Shown here: positions 1-10,854 of the stretch, one piece after another
Position numbering within the stretch: the first letter of the stretch is position 1
Layout: each line of letters starts with the position of its first letter
Assembly: GCA_047495785.1 (NCBI GenBank)
Contig: JBLDXI010000017.1
Coordinates: forward strand, 2,914,001-2,978,000
From: Lepidodermella squamata
Taxonomy: Eukaryota; Gastrotricha
Direction: 5' to 3'
DNA length: 64,000 bases
Translations under genes and position numbers: made by a program
The notes under the pieces: generated by a model
The model's input: the letters and a program-made list of their open reading frames with translations, nothing else
What the model was told of the DNA's origin: nothing
Databases searched by the model: none

Positions 1-9
1 TGGAGAAAA

Positions 10-2945
10 ATGACCTCAAAAGAGTCTGCTGCGCTTGTGGTCATCCTAGCTCTGATATGCTCTCCAGTGAATGGGCATCAAATGCTGTCTGCCCGTAATC
101 CTACCAGTCGCGAATTACCCAAACGCCAGACAAACGCTTTTCACTCGACCAAGGGACTCAATTTAGGAGGATCCATGGCTTCGTCAACTGAGCCCACACT
201 CTCAGATTCTGCGGAACCTTCATCACGGGAAACCAGGAAAAGCAGACGAGACCCAAGGAATGCCAACCAAAAACTGCTTCAAATGCTGTTCAGCAATTAT
301 ATCAAGGTATAATTATGATTTTGAAGATGGTAGTTTCCTATAAAATTTTATTTTATTCACAGGAAGCTATGCCGGATAGGTATACGTTGCGTTCGAACGA
401 GAATACTGTGCTAAAAAGTAGTTATTTTAGGCCAGTTATTGTTCACTTCGATATACTACTGTTGAAACTCAAAGCATCGGTTCGTATTCCTTGCAATCAT
501 GAATACTTTTGAACTGTCAGGATTTCTAGGTCGAGAAAGAAGGAATATTCGAAAGCGTAGTGGGACTATTTATTGTGAGTTGGTCTTTGCTGAACGTTTT
601 CGCTAAATTTATTATTTATTCCTATTTCCATTTTTAGGAATGGATTGACGAACGGTAAATCTTAACCGATTTCGAGCATCATTGATGAAAGTATTATAGG
701 ATGAGCTGGGATCCGGAAGATTTTGACAATCTGACTGTACTGTCGTTTGATGCGAGTATAAGCCATTAATCTTAAAAAAATTGCGCTTAAAAATCTGTGA
801 TTTTTAGATCAGATATGGCTGCCAGACATAGCGGTATGATTTTATTTACTTTTATCCTGACACTATGCATAATTGTCGCATTTCGCTCTATTTTATGCCT
901 TACAATTCTAGATGACAAATTCAGGTAAGATTTGAAGTTCGCGTTTATCTGTCGCGAAATTTCTTTTTTTTTGGATAGCTGATCACCTTTACGCCATTAG
1001 TCGGGACACGAGATTCATTGTCAGAGTGACTTCTGAAGGTCGTTTCAAATTCGTTCCCACTGGTACAGCTCGAACATGGTGCGGTGAGTGCATTCAGGCA
1101 ACAATTCCTACTTACAACTTCAATATTCATGTATCCGTTAGATTTGAAACTGCTGACCTTTCCTTTTGATTTTCAAACTGTACGTAACAAATTTTCAATA
1201 TTTCCAAAGACTTCTCCAATTCATTATTTTATTACAGTGCACTTTGGAGTTCGAAAGGTTCGAAATCCGTCTAGTTTGACATGCAAATTTGTTTAACTGG
1301 CATCTGCCTTCATTTTTCAGCTGGTCAATGAACACTTCAATGATGACAGTAAGATCTATCCAGTTCGATGCTCAGTTTTTGCTATTTTCCTCTAATTTAG
1401 TTCGACGGTGGCAGCCGACTCTTGCTAGACACCCATTTTTCGTCTACCGAGTGGTCTCTTTGCCAATATCAATCTGTGGTACGTCCAAACTTTGGCGACA
1501 TTATCGCTTTATACTTTGCAATCCTTTGTCATGAAGACCTACGACCACACCTACGAATTCACGAATGAAACGTTCAATCGAGTTGAATTCGAATTCATCG
1601 TTAAGAGAAAAAGTTGGTTTCTCATAAAAAAATATTAGATTGCGGCCTAATCAATTTCAATTCTAGGCACTTTTTACGTTATAAATCTAATTTTTCCCGT
1701 GAGTTTTACGCCAAAGACTGTTAAAATGTAGTTAATTCTACATTATATTTTAGTGTGCAACGCTGTCATTCATTCAGCTTATGGTTTTCCTAATTTCGAG
1801 CACAGGTACAATTTTGGATAAAGTGAAATTGGAGAACTATTCAATCTTTTCCCTTCTTTTTTTCTTTGCTTGTAGACACCACAGTGGATCGGATTGGATT
1901 CGCCACAACCAATCTTCTCACTCTTGTCGTCTTTCAGACCATCGTTACTGCCGAAATGGTAACGATATAACTTCGATTGCAATAATGAATAAAAGGGTAA
2001 ATCATGTTGAACATTTTTAGCCAAAAACTTCCGATGCTGTCACGGCACTTTCTAAATACATCATCGCTTTGATCACGCTGTCCACCGTCGGAATTTTCGA
2101 ATCTGTTATTGTCGAAAGAATGTGCAGCACGGGCTTGAAACCTCCTCATTGGTTGCTTCTTAGATGCCTACAGTATGTCCCTGTCATCTGGCGAGAAAAG
2201 TCGGATCCTCTGAAACATGAGCTTAAGGTTGCTGTGATTGAATTCTAATAATTTGAACCCCATCCTTTTTACAATATTTTCCAGGAGGTATTTGAAGAGA
2301 TGTTGCATCAAAGCTACGTCGAAGTTCGACGTGCCAGTATTATGTCTGGCACCTTTTCTCGCCAGTCTTTCATAAATGGGCTTAACCTCAGTTCAGAATC
2401 CCTGGCTGGAAATGTCTGCGATGAAAAGATGTGCTCTCCACCTTACTATTATGAATGTCACGACTATGCTGAGCTACCAACTGAATTTGGATCAGTCCCG
2501 ACTTCCCGCCGAAATACGCCGCAGCAACGAATTTATTCGAGGAAAGTTCGCAGCAGTTTGATGCCTCGTTCTGCCGTGTTCAGAAACTGGGCTGTAGATA
2601 ATAATAGGAGTCAAGCTTACGTTTCTCCATCTAAGCAGCGAGTCAACATCAAATCTTCGAAGAACCCTCAGGGAAAAGCACCTCAAAACAAGTCTCTAGC
2701 GATACATTCGAGGAATGCTCTCATGTGGACAGAGGTGAGACCGATTGCTTCATTCACGTGATAATTTAACAAAAAAAACAATAGGTTGCGTATCGCATCG
2801 ATTTCCTGACCTTTATATTTTGCCTTTCTCTGGTACTTTTCATCCCGCTCGGACTCTTCCTACCTCTGGCTATGGTCAGCGACCACTGCTCAGACAATGC
2901 TCGAGATTTCGCTTATCATGGTTTCGAAAACGGCGACCCCATTTG
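10..2945 (+). CDS. Cys-loop ligand-gated ion channel subunit, nicotinic acetylcholine receptor-like (multi-exon)
   Basis: Likely a subunit of a pentameric neurotransmitter-gated channel in the plasma membrane. It starts with a signal peptide (residues 1-22, hydrophobic, ending SPVNG). About 13 small exons can be joined: 10-306, 363-479, 530-574, 638-654, 700-755 and onwards. The ligand-binding domain shows WIDER, NQIWLPDIA and a Cys-loop of two Cys separated by 13 residues (CDLKLLTFPFDFQTC, about 1080-1235), followed by CTLEFESWSM. TM1-TM3 follow (about 1660-2140), with IGFATTNLLTLVVFQTIV as the pore-lining TM2 and TSDAV after it. A long basic cytoplasmic loop (about 2170-2730) precedes TM4 (2786-2870). 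No vicinal Cys pair is seen at loop C, so it looks like a non-alpha subunit. No PAR anion-selectivity motif is seen before TM2, so cation selectivity is inferred. Family call is firm; subtype and ligand are unknown. Confidence 0.88.
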
Positions 2946-3013
2946 ACTTTATAAATCACTTGGTTCTATGTACACAATTTTTTTTTAATCACCCTCATTT
3001 AGCATGATACTCC

Positions 3014-3526
3014 TTAACACTTTAACTGCCAAAAATAGACTGCGAGGTCCGATATTTGGGTCTAATTCCTGGGTCTGTCAAAAAGTCATTTTTTTCGGGT
3101 CAACGATGCGTCGAGGGGCAAAATGCCTGACGGCAAAGTGTAGGCCATGACCTGGCGGTTCTTTTGACACCGAATTCGGGGCCACAAGGTCTGAGCAGGT
3201 CATTGAAAATGACAGTGAAATAACGTCGAAAATTTTGGATTAGAGCCAAAAATCAGACCCAAGAATTGGACCTAATTATTAGACCCAGATTATGGCGCAA
3301 CAATCGAAATTTCACTGTTTTTCAAGTTTGATTTCTGTGCGTTTCTTGAAGTCTTTGGCCCCAAATTCGGTGTCAAAAGAACCGCCAGGTCATGGCCTAC
3401 ACTTTGCCGTCAGGCATTTTGCCCCTCGACGCATCGTTGACCCGAAAAAAATGACTTTTTGACAGACCCAGGAATTAGACCCAAATATCGGACCTCGCAG
3501 TCTATTTTTGGCAGTTAAAGTGTTAA
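3014..3526. mobile_element. TTAA-bounded non-autonomous DNA transposon with long inverted repeats (piggyBac-like MITE)
   Basis: The element is bounded by TTAA on both sides (3014-3017 and 3523-3526). The ends read TTAACACTTTAACTGCC and its complement. The left arm (3014-3184) is matched by the right arm (3356-3526) over about 170 bp with only one or two mismatches that I can see. The 170-bp centre has no coding capacity. A TTAA target with CAC... termini is typical of piggyBac-type elements. It occupies most of the tail-to-tail gap (2946-3774) between the channel gene and pelota; the rest of that gap shows nothing. The near identity of the arms suggests a young insertion or arm homogenisation. 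Confidence 0.85.
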
Positions 3527-3774
3527 CTTTTACATTATAATCGTGTAGTTTCTTTATTACCGATGACCTTACTTGGTGTAAACCTATTTTTTTCATGTAA
3601 TAAACTATATTTATTCATGTGTGATCAGTCGCTCGATCCAACTTAAAAACACGTGATAATCTGGTTAAAATAGCCTGGATCAAAACTCGCAACGTCAATA
3701 CTTTCTGCTTTGTTTATTCTCGAATTTTCAATTAAATACATCATTGGAAAGCTAAAAGCTTGGCGTGAATCCAT

Positions 3775-5131
3775 TCACTCCATATCCAGGTCTTCGTCGT
3801 CATCGACATCAAGACCTCCCCAATCCTCCTTATTATTATTACTACCACCGGTGCCGCTCGGTCCAGCTCGGTCGCTGTCGTCGTCGTCGTCGTCTGAAGA
3901 CGGCAAATCGTCACCGGTTTGCGGCTCTGCGTCGGCCATTTCCTCGTCCAAATCAGGCATAGGATACCGCAGAGTCGCCGCAATTCCTGTCAATTTGCCT
4001 AAATGATCACCGGTCGAGTGAAGGCTAGACACAATGCGGACATCACCATTCGCCTCACGAACATTATCGACAATGTTAACGTAGCGGCGCCGGGTCGCGA
4101 AATCGCCGCTTCGAAAGAGCGCGTCGCTGATGAGTAAAGTTTCAACGGCTTGCTCCTTCGCAGCCCGTTCAACCTCGCGAGGTCCGTAACAAGCCCGATC
4201 CGGGTCTGTCATCAGCATTTGATGAAATCCTTCAAGGGCCTGTACATCACCCGACGCTTTAGTATCAGCCAGGCGGGCGGATAACGCCGGGTCTGAAAGA
4301 ACTTCAGATAGCGAATGTTTGAACCCGGACGAGGCATGGGCTAGTATGAATTTATCGCGATTCTCCAGTATCACCCTATACTCTGGCAGGCGGGTTGCCA
4401 GGTCGAACAGGTAGTTGCGAAACTGCTCGCGCAGGAAGCCTGGGCTTGCGATGAGCACGCATTTCACAATATTGAAGTCAATGTGGCGAACTATGGCCTG
4501 GGCAAGCTGCTCGAAAAACCGAAGCACAGCCTTGTCACGCTGGTTTGTAATGCCTTTCCGCTTGTGAGGCACCGCAACTTCGACCTTCGCCCTGACTATC
4601 GTCATATTTGAGGTCACGAGGCACACATGGCCGATTCCCTCCTGCATGATAACAGCGCCTAAGTCGGCTTTACCAGCCGGGTTGCACGCCTCCTCCAACC
4701 GGTCGAGGTGCACCGAGTCCCACCGCTCTTTCCACAGGGTGAACGGCCGGGTCAACTCGAGGTCGATTGTGTGATAGGCGCCTGTTTTTACGTATTCATT
4801 CTCCTCAACATTTCGGCCTTTGACATGAAGCGTGCATGACTGGTTGTCGAAATCGAACGACTCGACTTCAATAGTCAGCTTAATACGAACTCGCTGAGCT
4901 GTCACCGAGCCAGTTGACGATTCGCTGGTTACCTTACGTAGCGTTGAAGATTTTATCCGGTCACCGGCACTGAGCAAATTGAACACGTGCCACACATCTG
5001 TTTGAAAATTCAAACTTTCAACAAAAGCCTGCCGTGAAAATTTCGCTAAAAATACCTTCTAGATCCTCAGGAGTCAAGGTTACATAACCCTGTCCTGTTT
5101 TCAGATCGATTGATCGATGCGTCAATTTCAT
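3775..5131 (-). CDS. PELO: Pelota / Dom34 ribosome-rescue factor
   Basis: eRF1-like protein that, with HBS1, splits ribosomes stalled on mRNA (no-go and non-stop decay) in the cytoplasm. Two exons: a short first exon (ATG at 5131, MKLTHRSIDL...EDLE, to about 5057) and a long second exon from about 4994 to the stop at 3775. An intron of about 60 bp splits GAA-G/AT, giving EDVWHVFNLL. Family signatures include STLRKVTSESSTGSV, RVRIKLTIEVESFDFD, ENEYVKTGAYHTIDLEL, VMQEGIGHVCLV, KCVLIASPGFLREQF, HASSGFKHSL and DTLLISDALFRSGD. The acidic C-terminus (DDDDDDSD, DDDEDLDME) is longer than usual. Length (about 435 aa) and domain order fit full-length pelota. Identity is firm. Confidence 0.96.
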
Positions 5132-5389
5132 GTTCTAGCTCAAGAAACCATTTTTATTAAATGCGTGCCATTGGACTAAAAAACACACTGGTTGATTAAT
5201 CAAATCTATTTATTTATAGGCAAGTGTAAAATTTTATTGGCCTAGAATATAGCATAAGTTTTCAATAACACAGACTTGCTTCGCGTTTGTGTGTCGATCT
5301 ACGCACATGACCAGCAGGGTTATAGCGAGTTATACTGCCAAACAAGATATGAAGCTTAATAACAGTTCGTTTCAACGTGAATTCAAATC

Positions 5390-6059
5390 TCAGCTCTCCC
5401 ACTGCTTGTACTCCAGACCATCTGGAGGTTTGACGTCAACCTTGCCCTTGCCAACCTCATTCCAGTTTGTGCTGAGGACAGTTCCGCCGGATTCCGAGAA
5501 CGACTTCATCATAGCACGTTTCGTTTCATCGGAGGCGTCAGCGTAGATCTGTTGGAATAACTTGTTAAGAGCCGCGTCGCCTTCCAACTTTTCTTCCTTC
5601 TCTTCTTTTTCAACATCAGCAGCAACTTTATCCCAGTTGTGCGTATGCTTTGCTGAGGTCGGATATTTGTGAACCTAATGGCGATAAAACAATGTTTTAT
5701 TGCATGAAATTTCAAATCAAACTTACAACTTCTTCCAGCTGAGCCATTTGCTGTTTTACCTCCGGGGCCTTACCATCGCCTTCGAGTTGAAGCCAGCGAA
5801 TACCTTCAGTTTTCTTCAACTTGACTTCAACTTTGCTCGGTGAGATTTTCGTCGTCGATTGGTCTACGCTGATTTGGTGTGCTAGGGTTAGCTGAAGCCG
5901 ATAATCGATATTAGCAGGCGCGCCTTGGTTGATTTGAACGTCAACACTGGTCGGCTGCAAATCGACCTTCAGTTGTTCTTGTTTGACATCTTTTACCAAG
6001 ATGGTGAGGACAACATGAGTTTCCGTTTGATACCAGTTCAATTTTTCCTTCCCAGTCAT
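5390..6059 (-). CDS. SUGT1: SGT1-type HSP90 co-chaperone (CS + SGS domains, no TPR)
   Basis: Adaptor that binds HSP90 and SKP1/SCF components and supports kinetochore and ubiquitin-ligase assembly. Two exons: 6059 to about 5728, then about 5676 to 5390, separated by a short intron. The CS domain opens the protein ([17 protein letters not shown], then [27 protein letters not shown]). The SGS domain follows: [53 protein letters not shown], ending EYKQWES. The N-terminal TPR domain of vertebrate and plant SGT1 is absent. I prefer the ATG at 6059 (MTGKEKLNW); an in-frame ATG at 6092 would add 11 hydrophobic residues. It lies between pelota and CCT5 on the same strand. Confidence 0.92.
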
Positions 6060-6366
6060 TTCGAAAAACAAATTAAAGCCTAATTTGAACAAAAAATCGC
6101 GAAGTCAATAACTGAAGATATTGATTTTATTCTTTGTCAACCGAAATTCAATGATCACGCGTGGTTTGTGTGTTCACACTAGACTTAAAGGCTTTTCGAT
6201 GCGATCTTTCGAAAGCATCATCACAGATTATAATGTCATGCTACAAGATCACATGCTCTCACGACTGTGTTTGTTTATATGCACGCTGGTTGGTGAACTC
6301 AAATCTTCAAAAGTTGCATAATTCTTCGTTGCTTCATGAGGCAGGCGGGCTAGAACTTACGACTTC

Positions 6367-8040
6367 TTAGACGCTCTGGCCGAAGGCATCCAGCGTCGAA
6401 CGGATGTCGTCGATCTTAAGAATCATCTTAACGACCTGGGTGGCCAAGACGATCTGCTGCTTCTTGGCTGAGAAGGTCTCAATGACCTTGGTCTTGCTCA
6501 CGTCAGCAACGCAATCACCGTCGTTTCCAGCGTGGCAGTTGACACCAAGGCGCGGGTTCTTCTCTGCAACTTGGCGCGACTTGATTGCGGCAACAGTTTC
6601 AACCGGGCCCAAACCGGAATTTTCAGCAAGAGCTGCTGGAACGGCCTCCAAGGCGTCAGCGTAAGCGCGCATGGCATATTGCTCGAGACCCTTGACATCA
6701 GCTTCGGCACGCTTCGACACGGCAAGGGCGCATGCAACTTCAGGGGCACCGCCGCCATATACGATGCGGCCGCTGTCACGAACCAGGTTGCGAACAACGC
6801 ACAGAGCATCGTGAACACAACGCTTGGCCTCATCGACGACAGTCTTGCTGGCACCGCGGATCAGAAGAGTGACAGTCTTCGACCCAGGATTCTGCTCGAC
6901 AATGATGGAGTGGTCGCGGCCTCCGACACCCCAGCTAACTTCACGAACAACCTTAGCATGGCCAAGCTTGTCCTTCGACAGTTCGTCAAATCGTGGCACG
7001 ATGCGGCCTCCGGTGGCGATAGCCAAAAGTTCCATCTCAGGTCCACCAACCCAACGGATAGCCGGCAAGTTGTGAGCAAGAAGCAAATGGTTGGCTTCGT
7101 CATCAAAACCCCATTGGCAAGCGACTAGATTGGCACCACAAGCCTTGACTCTTTCAATCATTTGCTCGAATTCGTGGCGTTCGAACTCACGCAGCTTGCG
7201 GAAATCCTCAGCAGAAGTGATATCCAAGTTGTGCTTGGTCTTCGGTTTTGGGGGTTCAAAGGGGCAAGTAAGGATAGCGATCTTGGCATCCTTAACTTCT
7301 TTGGGCATTTGGCAATGAGAGAAGTCCTTGTCAATCACAACACCATTGACCAACATAGAGTCCTCAAGACCACGAGTTCCACCAACACGACCTTCAACCT
7401 TGATAAGTTCGAAGTTGACATCACGGCGTTCGAAGTCAGCGACAGAAAGAACAGCATCAACAGACATTTCAGCGAGTTTGCGTTGCAGACCGGAGCGGCT
7501 GACAACCTTGCTGGACAACGTAGTCATCGCCACACCGATAAGAGCTTCGCGAGCCTCGCCCTGAGTACCAATCGGGATGGTGTCAGCGATTTTCTCCAGC
7601 TCCTCAACAGCAACACGAGCTGCCATTTCAAATCCGTCGGCGATGCGAATAGGATGGATGCCACGGTCAAGCAACTGCTCACATCGCTCAAGCAAGGCTC
7701 CAGCAAGAACAACGACGCCAGTCGTTCCATCACCAACCTCGTCGTCTTGACTCTTTGACAATTGCACTAAGAGCTTAGCAACCTGATGCTCAACGTCCAT
7801 CTTGCTCAAAATCGTTGCACCATCATTAGTGATTGTGATATCACCATCGGCGGAAACCATGAGCTTGTCCAAACCCTTCGGGCCCAAGGAACTCTTCATG
7901 ATCATGTAAACGGCCTTTGCAGCCATAATATGAGATTTGTGAGCCTCAATGCCATATAAACGCTTTTTGCGCTCCTGGTCCTTGAGAATGAGAAAAGGGC
8001 GACCATACTCATCAAAAGCCAATGCACCTTGAGCAGACAT
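6367..8040 (-). CDS. CCT5: T-complex protein 1 subunit epsilon (CCT5)
   Basis: One of the eight subunits of the cytosolic TRiC/CCT chaperonin that folds actin, tubulin and WD40 proteins using ATP. The single uninterrupted frame encodes 557 aa, close to the 541-aa human protein. Epsilon-specific N-terminus ([18 protein letters not shown]). Group II chaperonin motifs: [25 protein letters not shown], the catalytic [16 protein letters not shown], and [50 protein letters not shown]. The C-terminus is [19 protein letters not shown]. Absence of introns is notable in this intron-rich neighbourhood. A TTTATT (AATAAA on the coding strand) lies near 6125, a plausible poly(A) signal just upstream of SGT1. 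Confidence 0.98.
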   Translation of the reverse strand: MSAQGALAFDEYGRPFLILKDQERKKRLYGIEAHKSHIMAAKAVYMIMKSSLGPKGLDKLMVSADGDITITNDGATILSKMDVEHQVAKLLVQLSKSQDDEVGDGTTGVVVLAGALLERCEQLLDRGIHPIRIADGFEMAARVAVEELEKIADTIPIGTQGEAREALIGVAMTTLSSKVVSRSGLQRKLAEMSVDAVLSVADFERRDVNFELIKVEGRVGGTRGLEDSMLVNGVVIDKDFSHCQMPKEVKDAKIAILTCPFEPPKPKTKHNLDITSAEDFRKLREFERHEFEQMIERVKACGANLVACQWGFDDEANHLLLAHNLPAIRWVGGPEMELLAIATGGRIVPRFDELSKDKLGHAKVVREVSWGVGGRDHSIIVEQNPGSKTVTLLIRGASKTVVDEAKRCVHDALCVVRNLVRDSGRIVYGGGAPEVACALAVSKRAEADVKGLEQYAMRAYADALEAVPAALAENSGLGPVETVAAIKSRQVAEKNPRLGVNCHAGNDGDCVADVSKTKVIETFSAKKQQIVLATQVVKMILKIDDIRSTLDAFGQSV

Positions 8041-8446
8041 TATAATCGCTTGGAATGGAACGATAAATACGGAACGTTAAAACCTAAGATATCACATCAT
8101 TGCAGAAGAATCCATCGTTTAATAGAAGGAACAAGAAAGATCGTTGGCATTGATTATTGATTTACAGCAAAAGGCAAGTATAAGAAAACGAAAATGGAAG
8201 CAATACACCGAGTTGTCAGGTAGACATTCAAGAAAGTTCGGCGTTCGTAAGGATCAAACAGGAGGCAAAACAAGCTGCTTTTGGGTTGAATCGGTAAAAA
8301 ATCAACTGCGGCAAAGTATATGTTAAATATTAAATATAAGAAGATTACTTTTTTTAATATTTCTGAATTCTCACATGATATTTGCTGTCAAAGGTAAATT
8401 TGCAGGTTTACGCGGGAAATATGGTGACATGACGTCAGTCGCTCTC

Positions 8447-8462
8447 GCATACGGTAACGCTT
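8447..8462 (+). repeat. Left target-site duplication of LINE fragment
   Basis: GCATACGGTAACGCTT, 16 bp, repeated exactly at 8691-8706 on the other side of the insert. Confidence 0.9.
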
Positions 8463-8690
8463 TTATTTCTGCACAGGTATAACTAGTCATGATCCTGTCA
8501 GAATTTTTAGTAATAATCAGAGCACTATCAAAAATACCCTTATTTTCTTCAAACGCGTAGCCTTACATATATCTAGAGCCACTACTATTGTCTAAGGATT
8601 GGCAAATTGCCTTCGACACTAGGGCTTTTCTCTGCCCAATGATTGAATTTGCTTCCTTGGGGACCTGAGGTCCCCAAGGTATGAGGGCAG
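8463..8690 (+). mobile_element. 5'-truncated non-LTR retrotransposon 3' end
   Basis: About 228 bp nearly identical to the 3' end of the longer LINE copy at about 48800-49025: the last ~40 codons of its ORF plus the 3' UTR. It is flanked by a perfect 16-bp target duplication, so both ends are exact. The 3' terminus has no poly(A). It ends with a perfect 11-bp stem (CCTTGGGGACC, loop TGA, GGTCCCCAAGG, 8655-8679) followed by TATGAGGGCAG. Confidence 0.9.
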
Positions 8691-8706
8691 GCATACGGTA
8701 ACGCTT
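8691..8706 (+). repeat. Right target-site duplication of LINE fragment
   Basis: Exact copy of the 16 bp at 8447-8462. Confidence 0.9.
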
Positions 8707-8992
8707 GTGCTCGCTCAACTTCAAGCCCTGATGATTGCCTTTCTATCCTTAGTAAGGAGGTTCGATATGACAACGTTACGAACGGCCAGCTGTGCTATCT
8801 CTCAATCTCTCAGATAAAAAGCCTCTCACATCGAAGTTCTTCCAGTTAGCTTGCAGTTGGGTTTTGATCACAGGCATAAACTCAGCGCTGATCTGCTGCT
8901 CACCCATAGGTCATAGGTTAATCCCAGGTTGTAGCTATTTTAACGGCCTGCAATCAGTGCTTGCAATTTGAGATTTGATAATTATATAGAAA

Positions 8993-10133
8993 ATGTTGAT
9001 TACTCGTGGTATCCAATTGAGCCCTAGAATCGCTAACTTAATCAGAACTCGAATGGCTCTTTCAACGGCTGCAGTAGAACGCTATTCCAAGTTCAAAACT
9101 TTGGCGGTTTCTCAAGTTTCTGATTTTGTATACAAAGTCGATTTAAATCGCCCGGAAAAGCGCAATGCGATGAATCATGACATGTGGAGGTATGCTCAAT
9201 CATTATTGATGGCATGTTTACTGAAACTCTTACTTTGTTGTCAGAGACATTGGTGAATGTTTTAAAACAATCGGCGATGATGAAAATTGCAGGGTGGTTA
9301 TTCTCAGTGGCAGCGGAAAGCATTTCTGTTCGGGTATCGATTTGTTCGATTTCAAAACCTCAATGGAAAGCATTGCTGAGGAGCCTGATATTGGCAGGCG
9401 AGCCATGAAAATCAGACAGTTTGTCGCCAACTACCAATCAGACTTGACGTCTATTGAACGCGTTAGTTCTTGTTCCGTCTTATTTTCCATTCGAAATAGA
9501 CATTTGTTCAGTGTCGCAAACCTGTAATTGCTGCAATCCATGGTTACTGCATTGGAGGCGCCATTGACATGATATCGACCACTGATATTCGATACTGCAC
9601 ATCCGATGCCCATTTCCACGTGAAAGAGGTGGAATTGGGCTTGGCTGCGGATACTGGAACTCTGCAACGACTTCAAAAAATCGTTGGTAACGATAGCTTA
9701 TTCCGCGAGCTCGTCTTAACTGCTGCCCCATTTGGTTCAACTCTTGCTCTCCAGGTTAGTATCATGTGACTGAAAATGCCGAAATCACATTTTTCTTTCA
9801 TCTTATTAGATGGGTATGGTGAGGTATGCAGTCTGCTATTCTTCTTTTCTTACAGACGCTTAAATTTGCGTGCTTTAAAAATTCAGCCGAGTGTTCCCCG
9901 ATCAGCCAGTGATGATGCAAGCCATTCAAACGTTGGCAGCCACTATTGCCAGCAAATCACCAGTGGCCGTTCAAACAACTAAGGAGTCTATTGTCTACTC
10001 GCGAGACCACTCTGTCGCTGAAGGTTTGGATCATATTGCCACGTGGAATATGGCTATGCTTCAATCCGAAGATTTGCCGAAAAGTATGCTAGCCATGCTA
10101 CAGAAGGCCAAGCCGGAATTCTCGAAACTGTAG
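8993..10133 (+). CDS. ECH1: ECH1-type delta(3,5)-delta(2,4)-dienoyl-CoA isomerase
   Basis: Crotonase-fold enzyme that isomerises 3,5-dienoyl-CoA to 2,4-dienoyl-CoA in oxidation of unsaturated fatty acids. About five exons join cleanly: LNRPEKRNAMNHDMWR / DIGECFKTIGDDENCRVV / ILSGSGKHFCSGIDLFDF ... CRKPVIAAIHGYCIGGAIDM ... MGMVSRVFPDQPVMMQ (final acceptor near 9889). The oxyanion-hole segment GKHFCSGID and the acidic catalytic positions of ECH1 are kept: Asp in CIGGAIDM, Glu in VKEVELGLAA, Asp in AADTGTLQRL. The C-terminus is SKL, a peroxisomal PTS1. The N-terminus (MLITRGIQLSPRIANLIRTR) is Arg-rich, without acidic residues, and looks like a mitochondrial presequence. An AATAAA lies at about 10192. 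Confidence 0.95.
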
Positions 10134-10854
10134 GATTCAAGTGACCCTATTTATCTGTTGACACCAATGATAATGACTATTACCGAATTTTGAATAAAAG
10201 CCTGAGATTTCACCAACCTCACGTTTTACTGCAAGGTTATCATCGATATTATTTTTAAAATGATTGCCACAAGGTACAAGAGACACGAGAAATGCCACGC
10301 GACAGTCTTGATGGTCAAAAAAGTCGGAAGATACTTCCAGTTTTGGTCCACGCCGGCGAAGACAACAAGAAATAGAAGAAGAAATAGCGCAGAGTTGTAT
10401 CTCACTATGAGACGGAAGATGGAATGACTGCCGGAATTATGCAAGAAAATGGAGACATCGTCACAGTTAGATCATATCAACCTTCCCAGGAAACTACAAA
10501 TAACAGAGACAAGAGTAGCAAAACCGAAAAAAGACAAAATATCTGAGGAAAGATGTACAAGGTATTATAACATTAGCGTCGCATTCCCGACTATTTGAAG
10601 TAAAACTTCCGTCCAAACAAATTTTATTAGTTGATAAACACTGCCAAACGACCAGACACACCACATGCGCTTCATACGGATACTTAAATCGAAAAATCGC
10701 CGAGCAAAAACGTAATCAAATTATTAATGTTAACGTTAAGAGAACTAGCAAAGACAAATTATCGAACATGGCACGTAGCAGTTACCAGCTAATACACAGG
10801 CAAGAAGACAATGCGAATAGAGATAGATATGCACGAGAATAATGATCAACAAAA
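10134..10854. other. Tail-to-tail intergenic region
   Basis: Between the ends of the ECH1-like and polybromo genes. It probably holds both 3' UTRs. No credible coding region is seen; one 72-codon minus-strand frame at 10226-10444 has no start context or homology that I recognise. Confidence 0.5.

Larger units (their letters stand above)
8041..8992. other. Divergent intergenic region between CCT5 and the ECH1-like gene
   Basis: These 950 bp must hold both 5' regions. About 240 bp is a LINE fragment with its target duplications (8447-8706). I see no other coding potential; short open frames here are not supported by splice or protein signals. Confidence 0.6.

Noticed and set aside
6532-7758. 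Long plus-strand frames opposite CCT5
   Set aside because: Antisense shadows of a strongly conserved gene with biased codon use.
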